A stretch of DNA of 64,000 bases from Lachnospiraceae bacterium. GTDB taxonomy: Bacteria > Bacillota > Clostridia > Lachnospirales > Bianqueaceae. Each line of letters starts with the position of its first letter. The stretch's first letter is position 1. The translations under genes were made by a program, and so were the position numbers. Of this stretch, positions 1 through 9,458 are shown one piece after another. The notes below the pieces were generated by a model. That model was not told the origin of the DNA. It ran no database searches and was given only the letters and a program-made list of their open reading frames with translations. The stretch is taken from NCBI GenBank assembly GCA_022794035.1, contig JAAWDX010000004.1, positions 86,291 to 150,290 of the forward strand, in the 5' to 3' direction.

Positions 1-2161
1 TAAATTCTGATGCACTATTGGGATCGGAGAGTCTAAAGCCAACATCATAGAAAAAATAATTACAGGAATGATTGAGTGCTTCTATTACATTAAGGGTGCC
101 ATGACTTACTGTACTCCAGCAAGTCGGTTGATCTATACTATTTACATTAGGATATCGATAGGCATCATAAATTGTGGTATATGCATCAATATATCCTAGA
201 TCTAGTCCCGCAATGGCTGTACACATTTTATATGTGGAACCAATTGCTCTCATCTCATATAACGCCCGAAATGCCAAGGGGCCAGAATTATCCTGCACAA
301 TTTGATTATAATAATTCAAATTATTGATAAATAAATTAGGATCATAGGATGGATAGCTCACCATAGCTAATACCTCTCCTGTATTACAATCTGTGAGAAC
401 AACAGATCCGCTACAGGGATCCAGATTCAGATGAGCAGGTGTAATTTCATCCTCTTGAATTTTTTTTATCAAACAATCCAAAACGGAAAGCTCACCGCTT
501 AAAACGGCCTCTCTGCTCCCATCTTGATTATGGATCAAACCTTCCTCATACATTAAATATAAAACAGAAGCCTGTGAATAAAGGTTGTTTTCAATCAGAT
601 ATCGATAGATTCTTTTTTTATATTCTATATTTTGGCGCAAACGTTCCATCTCTGTATCAACGATTGTTTCCAATATTATATCAATGTTGGTTTCCTCTCC
701 TACAGAATATTGAGCCCTGTCTAAATATTCATGCTGCAGGCAATATTCTAAGAATTCACGAATGCTCAGCTGTTCCTGTGCATAGACAGAATAAAAATCA
801 CTATCCTTTTGATAGTCATAAGATAAATACCCCTGATCACGCATAGCTTCAATCATTAGGTTATATATATCTTTCAATAGCTCTGGATATTGAGAAAGAG
901 AAAGCTGTGAATTGAGCATTGCATCTTTTAATTGAGATAATTCCCAATCAGATTCCTGCTGATATAAATTTTTTAAGGAAACTGAATATTCTCCAGTGCT
1001 GCTTTCGATTTTTGCAATAGAAATAAAATTATTTTCAATAAGCGCACAATATATATCCTCTAAGCTATAGGTTTTTCCTTTTTTAGAAGATTCCCCTGTA
1101 ATTTTGCTGATCAAAAGCGATTTGATTTGTTGGTACAGAGCATGATACGCTTGTTCCTGCAAATCTCTGTCGATTGTTAAAAAAATACTATTTCCCTGCA
1201 CAGCAGGAATTAATGTTGTCTCATTGACACGCGTACCAGATTCCCCATCCAGCTCAATTCGAACGCGTCCACTGCTGCCACGAAGCTGTTCTTCATACTG
1301 TAATTCAATACCTGTTTTGCCGATGGTGTCATTTTCCGTATATCCCAATTCCTTTTTCTCTTCCAGCTCCTCTTCGTTGATATGTCCGGCATATCCCACA
1401 ATATGAGCAAATAATTCTCCTTCTGGATACTCTCTTGCATATTCTGTTTTTACAGAAAAACCAATAAAATCACTTCTTCGCTCCATAATAGCGGCTTGTG
1501 TTTTCTCCGAAACATTTCGGATCAATAAAATAGGTTTAGTTGGTTCCCAACGACCACAAAAGATGGCATAGCGAATTTGAGCCAGCGTAAACTGTTGTTC
1601 AATAGAGGCTGTCTCCGGTAAATGAAAAGTATTTTCTTTTATTTGTTGAAATGCTTCTTCAGCAGTTGTTTTCTTTTGTTCAAAACTTAATTCATCGCGG
1701 CTTGTTCCAAAAATCTCTGCTAAAAAATTATATAAAGCTACCTGATTTTGCTCCGAAGAATAAGCAGACAAATAATAAAAACCAACCGATGGATCATACT
1801 CAATCGGAAAAGGCTGAGAAAGTGAAATCTGATCCTTGTTCTCTTTTATAATCTCCAAAAGATATAAAATAGACGCATTTAAATTCTCATTATCTGCATC
1901 CGGAGTATAGTACAATGAAAGGCTGCTGTTATTTAATGCTAACGGCCTTCCGTATCGATCATAAATGCAGCCCCGGATTCCTTCCAGTTCTTGTTCTTCA
2001 TAAATATTTTCAGCGGCCATTTTTTTATAATGATCCGCATCTAAAATCTGAATTTGGTACAAACTTGTCCAGATTCCGCCGAAAATAACTAGGACAACTA
2101 TTGTAATTAAAAATATGCGGTTAGTGATCGCCGCAAGTAATCGCTTCCAAAACGCCTTCAA
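1..2161 (-). CDS. mrdA: Penicillin-binding protein 2 (elongation transpeptidase), 3' end cut by the window
   Basis: The frame is open over 720 codons and runs off the left edge, so the C-terminal part of the transpeptidase domain is missing. The start is a TTG at 2161 overlapping the mreD stop, with an AAAGGA-type ribosome binding site upstream. A membrane anchor lies at about residues 10-32, followed by the dimerisation domain with RGxIYDRxGRPLA and, near residue 285, IGKTGIE-type motifs. The catalytic S-T-Y-K motif is at residues 642-645. The stretch from about residue 350 to 580, between the DLQ helix and the GSVVLTD strand, is an insertion of more than 200 residues that proteobacterial PBP2 lacks. 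The protein crosslinks lateral-wall peptidoglycan with the MreBCD/RodA machinery. Its place at the end of mreBCD supports PBP2 over SpoVD or FtsI. Confidence 0.88.
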   Translation of the reverse strand, partial: MKAFWKRLLAAITNRIFLITIVVLVIFGGIWTSLYQIQILDADHYKKMAAENIYEEQELEGIRGCIYDRYGRPLALNNSSLSLYYTPDADNENLNASILYLLEIIKENKDQISLSQPFPIEYDPSVGFYYLSAYSSEQNQVALYNFLAEIFGTSRDELSFEQKKTTAEEAFQQIKENTFHLPETASIEQQFTLAQIRYAIFCGRWEPTKPILLIRNVSEKTQAAIMERRSDFIGFSVKTEYAREYPEGELFAHIVGYAGHINEEELEEKKELGYTENDTIGKTGIELQYEEQLRGSSGRVRIELDGESGTRVNETTLIPAVQGNSIFLTIDRDLQEQAYHALYQQIKSLLISKITGESSKKGKTYSLEDIYCALIENNFISIAKIESSTGEYSVSLKNLYQQESDWELSQLKDAMLNSQLSLSQYPELLKDIYNLMIEAMRDQGYLSYDYQKDSDFYSVYAQEQLSIREFLEYCLQHEYLDRAQYSVGEETNIDIILETIVDTEMERLRQNIEYKKRIYRYLIENNLYSQASVLYLMYEEGLIHNQDGSREAVLSGELSVLDCLIKKIQEDEITPAHLNLDPCSGSVVLTDCNTGEVLAMVSYPSYDPNLFINNLNYYNQIVQDNSGPLAFRALYEMRAIGSTYKMCTAIAGLDLGYIDAYTTIYDAYRYPNVNSIDQPTCWSTVSHGTLNVIEALNHSCNYFFYDVGFRLSDPNSASEF

Positions 2162-2682
2162 GCTTTTCTATCCTTTCCGTTTTGTATCCAATGATCTATT
2201 TTTTTAGTCCCTTGACTTAACAGTCGTATCATAGGATAAATGGGTACGCTGATTAAAACGGTATAACATAATTCCGGCAAGATCCTATGCAGCATATAGA
2301 AACCTAAATGCAAGTCGCCGGTAAAAAAACAGTAAATAAAATATTGAATTAAACCATATAAAAAATCAGCTCCTGCCACAATCACTAACGGCAATATGAA
2401 ATGTCCCTGATGAAAATCTTTATTAAAATATCCACTTATATGACCTATCATATAGTATATTAAACCATATACACCAAGAACCTTACAAAAAAGGAAATCC
2501 TGTAGTAATCCAATCCAAATTCCTAGCCTTCTCCCCCGTTGACTTCCCTGTAGAATTCCCCAAAAGACAATCAGCAGTAAGGATAAATTAGGCGTAATAT
2601 GAGCAATAGCCAGCTGTCTCACCCATGTGGCTTCTCCTAATAGATTAAGAAAACCGATTATCCCTATAATGAGCATGCTCAT
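2158..2682 (-). CDS. mreD: Rod shape-determining protein MreD
   Basis: This 174-residue protein is mostly hydrophobic, with about five predicted membrane segments, as expected for MreD. The stretch around residues 30-60 (LLLIVFWGILQGSQRGRRLG) matches the family pattern of a hydrophobic helix followed by a glycine- and arginine-rich loop. The gene overlaps the mreC stop by 4 bases and its own stop overlaps the TTG start of the PBP2 gene, so the operon is translationally coupled. MreD is an inner-membrane part of the elongasome that helps connect MreC and MreB with the wall synthases. Sequence conservation in this family is weak, so the call rests on topology and position. Confidence 0.9.
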   Translation of the reverse strand: MSMLIIGIIGFLNLLGEATWVRQLAIAHITPNLSLLLIVFWGILQGSQRGRRLGIWIGLLQDFLFCKVLGVYGLIYYMIGHISGYFNKDFHQGHFILPLVIVAGADFLYGLIQYFIYCFFTGDLHLGFYMLHRILPELCYTVLISVPIYPMIRLLSQGTKKIDHWIQNGKDRKA

Positions 2683-3590
2683 GAATTACCATCTCCTGCA
2701 ATTTCTTTGTGCATATCTTGTTTCCAAATTTCTGTAATTACCAAAACTGTATCAAGCTGATCCAAATTAACAACAGGTTTTACATACGCCAGACTTTCAT
2801 ATCCGGTGCCCAAAGGTTTAATTTCAATTACAGTACCAATTCTAAGTCCTGGGGGATATATATCTCCTAATGAGGAGGTTACAATTTCATCTCCGATTGT
2901 AATGTCAATATCATTCGTTACAAATTGAATCATACACAAGTCTTCATCAACCGCTCCTGTATCAGGAGAACTATACCCTCGTGCTCCCTGAACAGCGACC
3001 AAATCACCGCCTTTACGATTGATTTGTCCATAAATATAACTGTCTTTATTGACTACTGATACAATTTTTGCATAGTGCCCATAAACTTCACTTACATGCC
3101 CAGCTAAGCCATTATCAGCTAAAATCGGCATGTACTTTTCTATTCCATCTTCGCTTCCCTTATCAATGATAAAAGACTCATACCAATTGTTTGGAGAAAG
3201 TCCAACAATTTGGGCACCTGTTTTAGGATAATCTTTATAATAGGTATCTAGTGCATATAACTCTTCTAATTCCTGTACACGCCGAGCATCACTTTGCAGG
3301 CGCAAATTTTCATTTTGCACCCGCTCTAATTCTTCTTTGAGACGTACATTTTCGTCTTCTAAATTTTTCTTGGTCTGCATATCTTGAAGAATATCCATAA
3401 CCCAGCTTTCTGCTGCTAAATATCCTTTTTGAATCGGCTCTGCAACCGTATTAAGAGTACTGCGTACTGCTTCAAAACGCTGTCCTAGTAACCAGGTAGC
3501 AAGCAATAAGACACCACAAAAGCTTATTCCTATTATTAGTTTCCATTTAGTAGGTAATTTTTTTTTCTTTTTCTTTTTTTCTTCCTGCAT
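2679..3590 (-). CDS. mreC: Rod shape-determining protein MreC
   Basis: This 303-residue protein has a lysine-rich N-terminus and a single membrane anchor at about residues 17-37. A coiled coil follows at about 70-110 (ENVRLKEELERVQNENLRLQ), then the beta-rich MreC periplasmic-type domain with the pattern VVGLSPNNWYESFIIDKGS and GDEIVTSSLGDIYPPGLRIG. It sits between mreB and mreD as usual. MreC forms assemblies outside the membrane that activate PBP2. The run of lysine codons after the start makes an A-rich 5' end. The coupling to mreD by a 4-base overlap argues for one transcript. Confidence 0.95.
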   Translation of the reverse strand: MQEEKKKKKKKLPTKWKLIIGISFCGVLLLATWLLGQRFEAVRSTLNTVAEPIQKGYLAAESWVMDILQDMQTKKNLEDENVRLKEELERVQNENLRLQSDARRVQELEELYALDTYYKDYPKTGAQIVGLSPNNWYESFIIDKGSEDGIEKYMPILADNGLAGHVSEVYGHYAKIVSVVNKDSYIYGQINRKGGDLVAVQGARGYSSPDTGAVDEDLCMIQFVTNDIDITIGDEIVTSSLGDIYPPGLRIGTVIEIKPLGTGYESLAYVKPVVNLDQLDTVLVITEIWKQDMHKEIAGDGNS

Positions 3591-3605
3591 TTAACTTAAA
3601 CCCTT

Positions 3606-4637
3606 TTAATCTGTTAAACGAGCCGGTACCAAAACATTTTTCAGTCGGTCCAGAGATTCTAGTACGATTCCTGTCCCATTTGCCACACAATCTAAAGGAT
3701 TTTCTGCAATATTAACAATCATTCCTGTATTTCTTTCAATCATGCGATCAAGTCCTTTGAGCAACGCTCCGCCGCCTGTGAGCATGATCCCTGTATCCAA
3801 AATATCTGCTGAAAGCTCTGGCGGGGTCTTTTCTAAAGTAACCTTAATGGCATCAATCATTGTCATAACAGGTTCGTAGATAGCCTCTGCTACTTGAAAA
3901 TTATTGATCTCAACTGTTCGAGGAAGCCCAGACATTACGTCACGCCCCTTGATACTCATTCTTTCTTCCGGTGTATTTTCATCCACATAAGCAGTGCCAA
4001 TTGTCATTTTCATCTGCTCGGCAGTTCGTTCTCCGATCATTAAATTATAGGTACGCTTAATATAAGATACAATCGCTTCATCCATTGCATCGCCTGCTAC
4101 CCTTAAAGACTTGCTTGTCACAATACCACCTAAAGAAATGACAGCAACCTCTGTTGTTCCGCCACCGATATCAACGACCATACTTCCCATCGCATTTTCT
4201 ACCGGCATACCAGCACCAATAGCGGCGGCCATTGGTTCTTCAATCAAATAGGTTCCTTTTTCACTAGCGCCTGCCTGCAGAGAAACATCAATAATGGCTC
4301 TTCGCTCTACTTCCGTAATTCCATAGGGAATACAGATCACCAGATTGGGTTTTTTACCAAACCTCTGATTGACAACCTTTCGAATAAAATATTGCAGCAT
4401 CGCTTTCGTTGTTGAATAATCAGCAATGACGCCATCCTTCATAGGACGTACTGCAATAATATTCCCTGGTGTACGCCCTATCATCCTTTTGGCTTCATCA
4501 CCAACGGCGACTACCTCACGCGTATCCGAATTAAGGGCCACCACAGAAGGCTCATTAACGATAATCCCCTCGCCTTTTAAAAAAACTAATGTATTAGCTG
4601 TTCCTAGGTCAATTCCTAGGCCTTTTTGTAAAAACAT
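3606..4637 (-). CDS. mreB: Actin-like rod shape protein MreB
   Basis: This 343-residue protein has the actin-fold phosphate-1 loop GIDLGTANT at residues 8-16, the phosphate-2 motif [13 protein letters not shown] near residue 155 and the adenosine motif [12 protein letters not shown] near 287. The length is normal for MreB (about 335-345). It polymerises under the membrane and guides lateral wall synthesis by MreC, MreD, RodA and PBP2. It lies 12 bases after radC and 15 bases before mreC. It could be an Mbl or MreBH paralogue, but the radC-mreB-mreC-mreD order fits the primary copy. Confidence 0.97.
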   Translation of the reverse strand: MFLQKGLGIDLGTANTLVFLKGEGIIVNEPSVVALNSDTREVVAVGDEAKRMIGRTPGNIIAVRPMKDGVIADYSTTKAMLQYFIRKVVNQRFGKKPNLVICIPYGITEVERRAIIDVSLQAGASEKGTYLIEEPMAAAIGAGMPVENAMGSMVVDIGGGTTEVAVISLGGIVTSKSLRVAGDAMDEAIVSYIKRTYNLMIGERTAEQMKMTIGTAYVDENTPEERMSIKGRDVMSGLPRTVEINNFQVAEAIYEPVMTMIDAIKVTLEKTPPELSADILDTGIMLTGGGALLKGLDRMIERNTGMIVNIAENPLDCVANGTGIVLESLDRLKNVLVPARLTD

Positions 4638-4649
4638 TGCTTACCTCCT

Positions 4650-5369
4650 CTATTGCTCTTCTCTTTGTGTATTTTCGTGTTCTTTAAAAGAATAATACCG
4701 TCCATCTCCCAAAATGATATGATCAATCATTGGAATTTCTAATAATTTTGACGCTTGTCTAAGACGATCCGTTAAAACAATATCATTTAAACTAGGAAGC
4801 GGATTGCCGCTTGGATGATTATGGAGCAAAACAAATGCATAAGCGCCTTGCTCCCAAGCCGCTAAAAAAATGCTTCTTGGACTTAGAAGGGATCGCGTCA
4901 TAGTTCCCACTGAAAGATTTTGATCTCCCAACAGCTCCATTTTGGAGTTAAAATATATCGCTTTGATGACTTCCTGCGTTAGATAGCGCATTTCTTCCAT
5001 ATATAAATCAGCGATTGACTTGGGAGTATCCAAAATGATTCTCTCTAATGCCCTCTGCTTACTTAACCGTCTGGAAAGCTCTGCTAAAGCACGGATTTGG
5101 ATGGCTTTAACCCGTCCGATTCCTTTATACTGCTGTAGTTTTCGCAGTGATTGATGACAAAGAGCTGTCAAAGGTTCTCTTCCCTGCGCCGGCACAGAAG
5201 CAAGCAATCGCGTTGCAAGATCCACAGCCCTTTCACCATTTGAACCAGTTTTTAATACAATGGCTAAAAGCTGTGCATCCGTAAGGGATTCTTCGCCTTT
5301 AGCTTCTAAAAGCTCATATGGCTGTTCTGAATACGGCAGCTCCTTCATTGTCATATTTTTTATTTGCAT
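4650..5369 (-). CDS. radC: RadC family JAMM-domain protein
   Basis: This 239-residue protein has an N-terminal helix-hairpin-helix region (QYKGIGRVKAIQI, about residues 80-92) and a C-terminal MPN/JAMM domain. The metal-site signature is complete: H183, H185, S193 and D196 in HNHPSGNPLPSLND. RadC was once linked to DNA repair, but its biochemical role is not settled. It is the first gene of the mreBCD-PBP2 operon, a common arrangement in Firmicutes that says little about function. The ATG at 5369 is preceded by a GAAGGG-type site with a short spacer; a second in-frame ATG lies six codons in. Confidence 0.93.
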   Translation of the reverse strand: MQIKNMTMKELPYSEQPYELLEAKGEESLTDAQLLAIVLKTGSNGERAVDLATRLLASVPAQGREPLTALCHQSLRKLQQYKGIGRVKAIQIRALAELSRRLSKQRALERIILDTPKSIADLYMEEMRYLTQEVIKAIYFNSKMELLGDQNLSVGTMTRSLLSPRSIFLAAWEQGAYAFVLLHNHPSGNPLPSLNDIVLTDRLRQASKLLEIPMIDHIILGDGRYYSFKEHENTQREEQ

Positions 5370-5485
5370 ATAAAGCCCTTCTGATCAATTGATCTTCTGA
5401 TGGCTTATTTTGCAGCAGGGGTGAAAAGTGAAATTCTTTCTCTATATCCTATAATTTCCGAAAAATGAAATCTTATACAATCCGT

Positions 5486-5740
5486 TTATATTTTTCTATA
5501 AATAAGAATGGAAATAAAAATTCCAATGATAGACGCTAAATTAATACTGAATTGAAAGCCAAATGTGAGTTGAATCACACTCAAATTTAAGGTAACTGTT
5601 TCAAGCCCAAATGACTTTCCATATGCAAGCCAATAGAAAAAATCATATTGTCCCAGCCAGTTTCCCAAAAATCCGCCTAAAACAATTCCTGCAAAAATAA
5701 ATAAAAATAACGTGAGCGTACTTTTTCCTTTTACTGACAT
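5486..5740 (-). CDS. DUF4321 family small membrane protein
   Basis: This 84-residue protein has two membrane helices (about residues 8-28 and 63-82) joined by a short loop containing LGQYDFFYWL. The N-terminal helix carries the glycine-rich pattern GIVLGGFLGNWLG seen in DUF4321 proteins. A GGAGG site lies directly upstream of the ATG at 5740. Such genes often precede radC/mreB in clostridia, and this one sits 116 bases upstream of radC in the same direction. The function is unknown. Confidence 0.75.
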   Translation of the reverse strand: MSVKGKSTLTLFLFIFAGIVLGGFLGNWLGQYDFFYWLAYGKSFGLETVTLNLSVIQLTFGFQFSINLASIIGIFISILIYRKI

Positions 5741-5883
5741 GCTTTCCTCCTATAAGTCACTAACCCATGTAAGATATTTTACCATGATTTTCAGGGTTTG
5801 TATACCGATATAAAAAAATTTACATTTTATCTGTTTAACCAATTTATGCTACTATAAACATACATACGCCACTGTATGCAAGC

Positions 5884-5916
5884 ACCCGCTGAAAAGTTAA
5901 TAACTTCTCAGCGGGT
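5884..5916. terminator. Hairpin at the 3' end of the rnf operon
   Basis: The arms ACCCGCTGA and TCAGCGGGT enclose a further nearly complementary AAAGTT/AACTT stretch, giving a stem of about 14 bp. It lies 23 bases beyond the rnfB stop. The T-rich side (ATTTGTTTCTTTTA) is on the plus-strand 3' side, so on the minus strand the stem lacks a good U-tract. It may act as a 3' end stabiliser or a weak bidirectional terminator. Confidence 0.6.
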
Positions 5917-5939
5917 ATTTGTTTCTTTTAATATGCATT

Positions 5940-6737
5940 TTATTCCGCTAAATGGATAATCTTAACCGGACATTTTTCTGCGCAGGCATGACATCCTGTA
6001 CACAGAGAAGCATCTATCTGCGGCAGCCCATTTTCCATTTTTATTGCGCCGGCTTCACAAGCCCTCATACAAAGCCCGCATCCAATACAGCCAACCTGAC
6101 ATACCTCTTTTACCTCTTTTCCTCGTTCAGGATTAGAACAAGAAGGTCTAACCGATAATGAAGCAGGAACCATAGAAATCAAATTTTTAGGACATGCTTT
6201 TATACAGCTGCCACAAGCCTTGCACTTTTTCTCATCAACCTTCGCTACGCCGTTTACAATCTGAATGGCATCAAAGGAGCAAACTGCAAGACAGCTGCCA
6301 AAGCCTAAACAACCATATGCACACAGCTTTGGCCCTCCTCCCGGTATCATAGCGGCCTCATTACAGCTGTGAATGCCATGATACTGGTATCGGTCGCCGG
6401 CAACATCCTTATTTCCGCTGCAGCGTATGTAGGCTACCATACGATCTCCTGTTTCTGCTGCAACACCCATAATTTTTCCCATCGCCTCTGCCGTCTTAGC
6501 GCCTCCAACCGGACATTTTCCTACAGCCGCTTCTCCTGCTGCTACAGCCTTCGCATAGGCATCACATCCGGCATACCCACAGGCCCCGCAATTGGCGCCC
6601 GGGAGCGCGTCTCTCAATTCAGGAAATAGCGGATCTTGCGGTACTGCAAATTTCTTGGAAGCATATCCCAGCAGCAATCCAAAAACAATCCCCAGTATTC
6701 CAAGAATAAGTAAAGGAATCAGAACATTCCAAATCAT
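5940..6737 (-). CDS. rnfB: Rnf complex iron-sulfur subunit RnfB
   Basis: This 265-residue protein starts with a membrane helix (about residues 5-26). A four-cysteine cluster motif follows at C50, C53, C58 and C75, then several ferredoxin-type CxxCxxC...CP motifs (near residues 143, 172, 215 and 240). It is thought to take electrons from reduced ferredoxin and pass them into the membrane complex. Most proteobacterial RnfB proteins have fewer clusters; the cluster-rich form is typical of clostridia. It is the last gene of rnfCDGEAB, 12 bases after rnfA. A GGAGG site precedes the ATG. Confidence 0.96.
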   Translation of the reverse strand: MIWNVLIPLLILGILGIVFGLLLGYASKKFAVPQDPLFPELRDALPGANCGACGYAGCDAYAKAVAAGEAAVGKCPVGGAKTAEAMGKIMGVAAETGDRMVAYIRCSGNKDVAGDRYQYHGIHSCNEAAMIPGGGPKLCAYGCLGFGSCLAVCSFDAIQIVNGVAKVDEKKCKACGSCIKACPKNLISMVPASLSVRPSCSNPERGKEVKEVCQVGCIGCGLCMRACEAGAIKMENGLPQIDASLCTGCHACAEKCPVKIIHLAE

Positions 6738-6749
6738 AGTAAGTCCTCC

Positions 6750-7325
6750 TTAGATCAACCCTTGAAAGCCAAGGAATGCAATCGCCATTAATCCTGCAGA
6801 AATAAGTGCAATCGGAAATCCTTCAAAACAGGAAAGAATTTTATTATGTTCCGTTCTTTCGCGGATCCCTGCAAATAATACGATACCCATCATAAATCCT
6901 AATCCGCCTGCAAATCCATTTACAACGCTTTCCAGCATATTATAGCCAGATTGCATGTTGAGCACCGCCACTCCCAACACGGCACAATTTGTCGTAATCA
7001 GGGGTAAATATACGCCAAGTGACGAATAAAGTGCAGGACTAATTTTTTGAATAACCATTTCCACAAATTGTACCAAAGAAGCGATGACCAAAATAAACGC
7101 AATTGTGTATAAGTACTCTTTATGAAGAGGAACCAAAACTAACGTATAAACCAGATAGGAAAATGCAGAGGCCACTGTCATGACAAAAGTAACGGCAAGT
7201 CCCATGCCAACTGCAGAATCCAGCTTTTTAGAAACGCCTAAGAAAGGACAAATGCCCATAAAGCGCGACATTACAAAATTATTTACGAAAATAGAGCTGA
7301 TAAGAATGGTAATGAGTGATGCCAT
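6750..7325 (-). CDS. rnfA: Rnf complex membrane subunit RnfA
   Basis: This 191-residue protein has six hydrophobic helices and begins with the RnfA/NqrE pattern SSIFVNNFVMSRFMGICPFLG. A second conserved stretch, LPLITTNCAVLGV, holds the cysteine that in RnfA/RnfE pairs contributes to a membrane iron-sulfur cluster between the two subunits. It lies 3 bases after rnfE and is homologous to it. It is part of the ion-translocating core that couples ferredoxin oxidation and NAD+ reduction to Na+ or H+ export. Confidence 0.96.
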   Translation of the reverse strand: MASLITILISSIFVNNFVMSRFMGICPFLGVSKKLDSAVGMGLAVTFVMTVASAFSYLVYTLVLVPLHKEYLYTIAFILVIASLVQFVEMVIQKISPALYSSLGVYLPLITTNCAVLGVAVLNMQSGYNMLESVVNGFAGGLGFMMGIVLFAGIRERTEHNKILSCFEGFPIALISAGLMAIAFLGFQGLI

Positions 7326-7328
7326 TGT

Positions 7329-7943
7329 TTATTCCCCCTTTTTCTTTTCGCTTTTCTTGCGAACAGCATTAAAGACCGCAAGCAAAATTCCCAGAGCAAA
7401 AAAGGCACCCGGCGCCATAATCATGATGGCGGCTGGTTGATAGGCAGATGGCATCACCTGCAGTCCAAAAAGAGAGCCCGCACCTAAGATCTCACGTACA
7501 GCTCCTAAAACTGTCAGCGCTACCGTAAATCCAAGCCCCATTCCTAATCCATCGAGCGCTGAATCTACAGGACCATGTTTAGAAGCATATGCTTCTGCCC
7601 GGCCTAAAATAATGCAGTTTACAACAATCAATGGAATAAATAATCCTAAGCTCTGATACAGTGTATCATAAAAAAGTGCCTGCAACAGCAAATCAATAAT
7701 GGTAACAAAAGAAGCAATTACCACAATAAAAGCAGGAATTCGAATTTTATCAGGAATCGCCTTTCGTAAAAGCGATATAACCAGATTAGCCCCGATCAAA
7801 ACTACCGTTACGGATAACCCCATACCTAAACCATTTAAGGCTGATGTTGTGGTGGCTAAGGTTGGACACATCCCGAGTACTTGGATAAAAGTAGGGTTTT
7901 CAGTGACCAATCCGCGTTTTAAATGCTCACTTATTTTAGCCAT
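7329..7943 (-). CDS. rnfE: Rnf complex membrane subunit RnfE
   Basis: This 204-residue polytopic protein has the RnfE/NqrD patterns NPTFIQVLGMCPTLATTTSALNG in its N-terminal part and VVNCIILGRAEAYASKHG in the middle. It is the partner of RnfA in the membrane core. The C-terminus is lysine-rich and probably cytoplasmic. The stop is 3 bases before the rnfA start and the start is 1 base after the rnfG stop, so the genes are tightly packed. RnfE rather than NqrD is chosen because RnfB and RnfC are encoded alongside. Confidence 0.96.
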   Translation of the reverse strand: MAKISEHLKRGLVTENPTFIQVLGMCPTLATTTSALNGLGMGLSVTVVLIGANLVISLLRKAIPDKIRIPAFIVVIASFVTIIDLLLQALFYDTLYQSLGLFIPLIVVNCIILGRAEAYASKHGPVDSALDGLGMGLGFTVALTVLGAVREILGAGSLFGLQVMPSAYQPAAIMIMAPGAFFALGILLAVFNAVRKKSEKKKGE

Positions 7944-7944
7944 C

Positions 7945-8508
7945 CTACTTCTCTCCCTTCAAATATTCATTATAATAGGCAAAGGCCATGTTGACCCCAG
8001 CCGTTACACCATTCGAGGTTTTGGTTGCCCCTGTAATAGCATCAATTTCTGTGTCAGAAGCCGCTCCTGTTTTGGTAACACTCAAATCAGCAGCCGTTGT
8101 TTTTTCTTTATATTGCTCTAAAAATTCATCTTCTGCCGCTTTAGCACCAAGGCCCGGCGTTTCTGCATGACTAATAACCTTCACGCCTGTTACCGCTCCG
8201 TTTAGATCGATACCAACGGCCATTTCCAAATCATCTCCGGCATATCCTTTAGTCAGAACCTTAATGGCATATCCTTTTTCTGAGCTATACACCTCTAGGA
8301 TCTCTTCTTCCCATTCTTGTGCGACCTCTACAGAGGTAAGCGTCCCTGCATCCGGCAGCACCTTCTGATAAGCAGCCTGATTCACAGATTCTTTTTTATC
8401 GGCAATTAAATCCTTTGTAGATTCATAGACGATGCCCAGCAAAAGCCCCGCTGCTGCACAAACAAATAGGAGAACAAATCCCATTTTTAAAATTGCATTT
8501 TTTTTCAT
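7945..8508 (-). CDS. rnfG: Rnf complex flavoprotein subunit RnfG
   Basis: This 187-residue protein has one N-terminal membrane anchor (about residues 9-27) and an extracytoplasmic FMN-binding domain. The flavinylation motif reads D156-A-I-T-G-A-T162, with T162 the expected site of covalent FMN attachment through a phosphoester bond. Such modification normally needs the flavin transferase ApbE, which is not in this window. The start overlaps the rnfD stop by 4 bases. It carries electrons across the membrane face of the complex. Confidence 0.95.
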   Translation of the reverse strand: MKKNAILKMGFVLLFVCAAAGLLLGIVYESTKDLIADKKESVNQAAYQKVLPDAGTLTSVEVAQEWEEEILEVYSSEKGYAIKVLTKGYAGDDLEMAVGIDLNGAVTGVKVISHAETPGLGAKAAEDEFLEQYKEKTTAADLSVTKTGAASDTEIDAITGATKTSNGVTAGVNMAFAYYNEYLKGEK

Positions 8509-9458
8509 GCTGATTTCTCCTCCTTTTTCTTAGCAGCCTTTTTAGAAGAGGTTCCAAACACACGCGGCATCGTAAAACGATCAATTAAAGGTACGCATAA
8601 GTTCATCAATAAAATAGAAAAAGAAACGCCCTCTGGATATCCGCCATAAAAACGAATTAAGACAGTTAACAGCCCACAGCCTACTCCCATGATCCATTTT
8701 CCAGCCTTATTCATCGGAGAAGTTGTATAGTCAGTTGCCATAAAGAAGGCTCCCAGCATTAAGCCGCCGGTTAAAATCTGATAGATACCATCCTGTCCCA
8801 GCAAATAGGAAAGAATCAATACCGTTCCAATATAAGAAACCGGAATAATATAATCGATCACTTTGCGCAGAATTAGATAAATCCCGCCCAGCAAGATTAA
8901 TACTGTCGACGTCTCTCCCAAGCTTCCGGGAATCACGCCTAAAAAGCAGCTAAGCTTACTAGGAATCTCCCCCGCCTCGCTTTGCATCATGGCTAAAGGC
9001 GTAGCAACTGTAACGCCATCAATTTGGAACGTCACCATAGCAGAGGACCATGCTACCAATAAAAAGCAGCGGCCAGCCAGTGCAGGATTCATAAAGTTTT
9101 GGCCGATGCCGCCAAAAATCTGCTTGACAATAATAATAGCAAATGCAGAACCGACAATCGGCATCCACCACGGAACACTAGCTGGTAAATTAAATGCCAA
9201 AAGCATTCCTGTTACAATAGCACTGCAATCTGAAACCGTTACCTTTTGCTTAGTTACTTTTTGCCAGATATATTCTGAAAGTACAGCAGAGACAACAGAT
9301 AGAACAATGATAACAAGCGCTCTGATTCCAAAATATAAAGAAGAAAAAATAACGATCGGAATCATAGCAAAAATAACATCGCGCATAATAGAAGCTGTAG
9401 AGTGCGATGCTCTTTCATGGGGTGATGTAGATGTATATAAAAGCTGCTCTTCTGCCAT
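8505..9458 (-). CDS. rnfD: Rnf complex membrane flavoprotein subunit RnfD
   Basis: This 317-residue polytopic protein shows the family features: an N-terminal SPHERASHSTASIMRDV segment (close to SPH..... in RnfD/NqrB), GGIGQNFMNPALAGRCFL in the middle, and ATDYTTSPMNKAGKW near residue 245. RnfD carries covalently bound FMN in related complexes; the exact threonine cannot be assigned here with certainty. Its ATG overlaps the rnfC stop as TAATG, and an AAAGGAGG site lies upstream. The C-terminus is lysine-rich. Confidence 0.95.
   Translation of the reverse strand: MAEEQLLYTSTSPHERASHSTASIMRDVIFAMIPIVIFSSLYFGIRALVIIVLSVVSAVLSEYIWQKVTKQKVTVSDCSAIVTGMLLAFNLPASVPWWMPIVGSAFAIIIVKQIFGGIGQNFMNPALAGRCFLLVAWSSAMVTFQIDGVTVATPLAMMQSEAGEIPSKLSCFLGVIPGSLGETSTVLILLGGIYLILRKVIDYIIPVSYIGTVLILSYLLGQDGIYQILTGGLMLGAFFMATDYTTSPMNKAGKWIMGVGCGLLTVLIRFYGGYPEGVSFSILLMNLCVPLIDRFTMPRVFGTSSKKAAKKKEEKSA

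Noticed and set aside
1..2161. The left edge as a pseudogene, because no complete long gene is found there
   Set aside because: Translating the minus strand from the TTG at 2161 gives 720 codons without a stop and in frame to the edge. The gene is only cut by the window.
5370..5485. GATCAATTGATC palindrome upstream of radC as an operator
   Set aside because: It is only a 12-bp palindrome with no clear promoter next to it; such short palindromes are expected by chance in AT-rich DNA.
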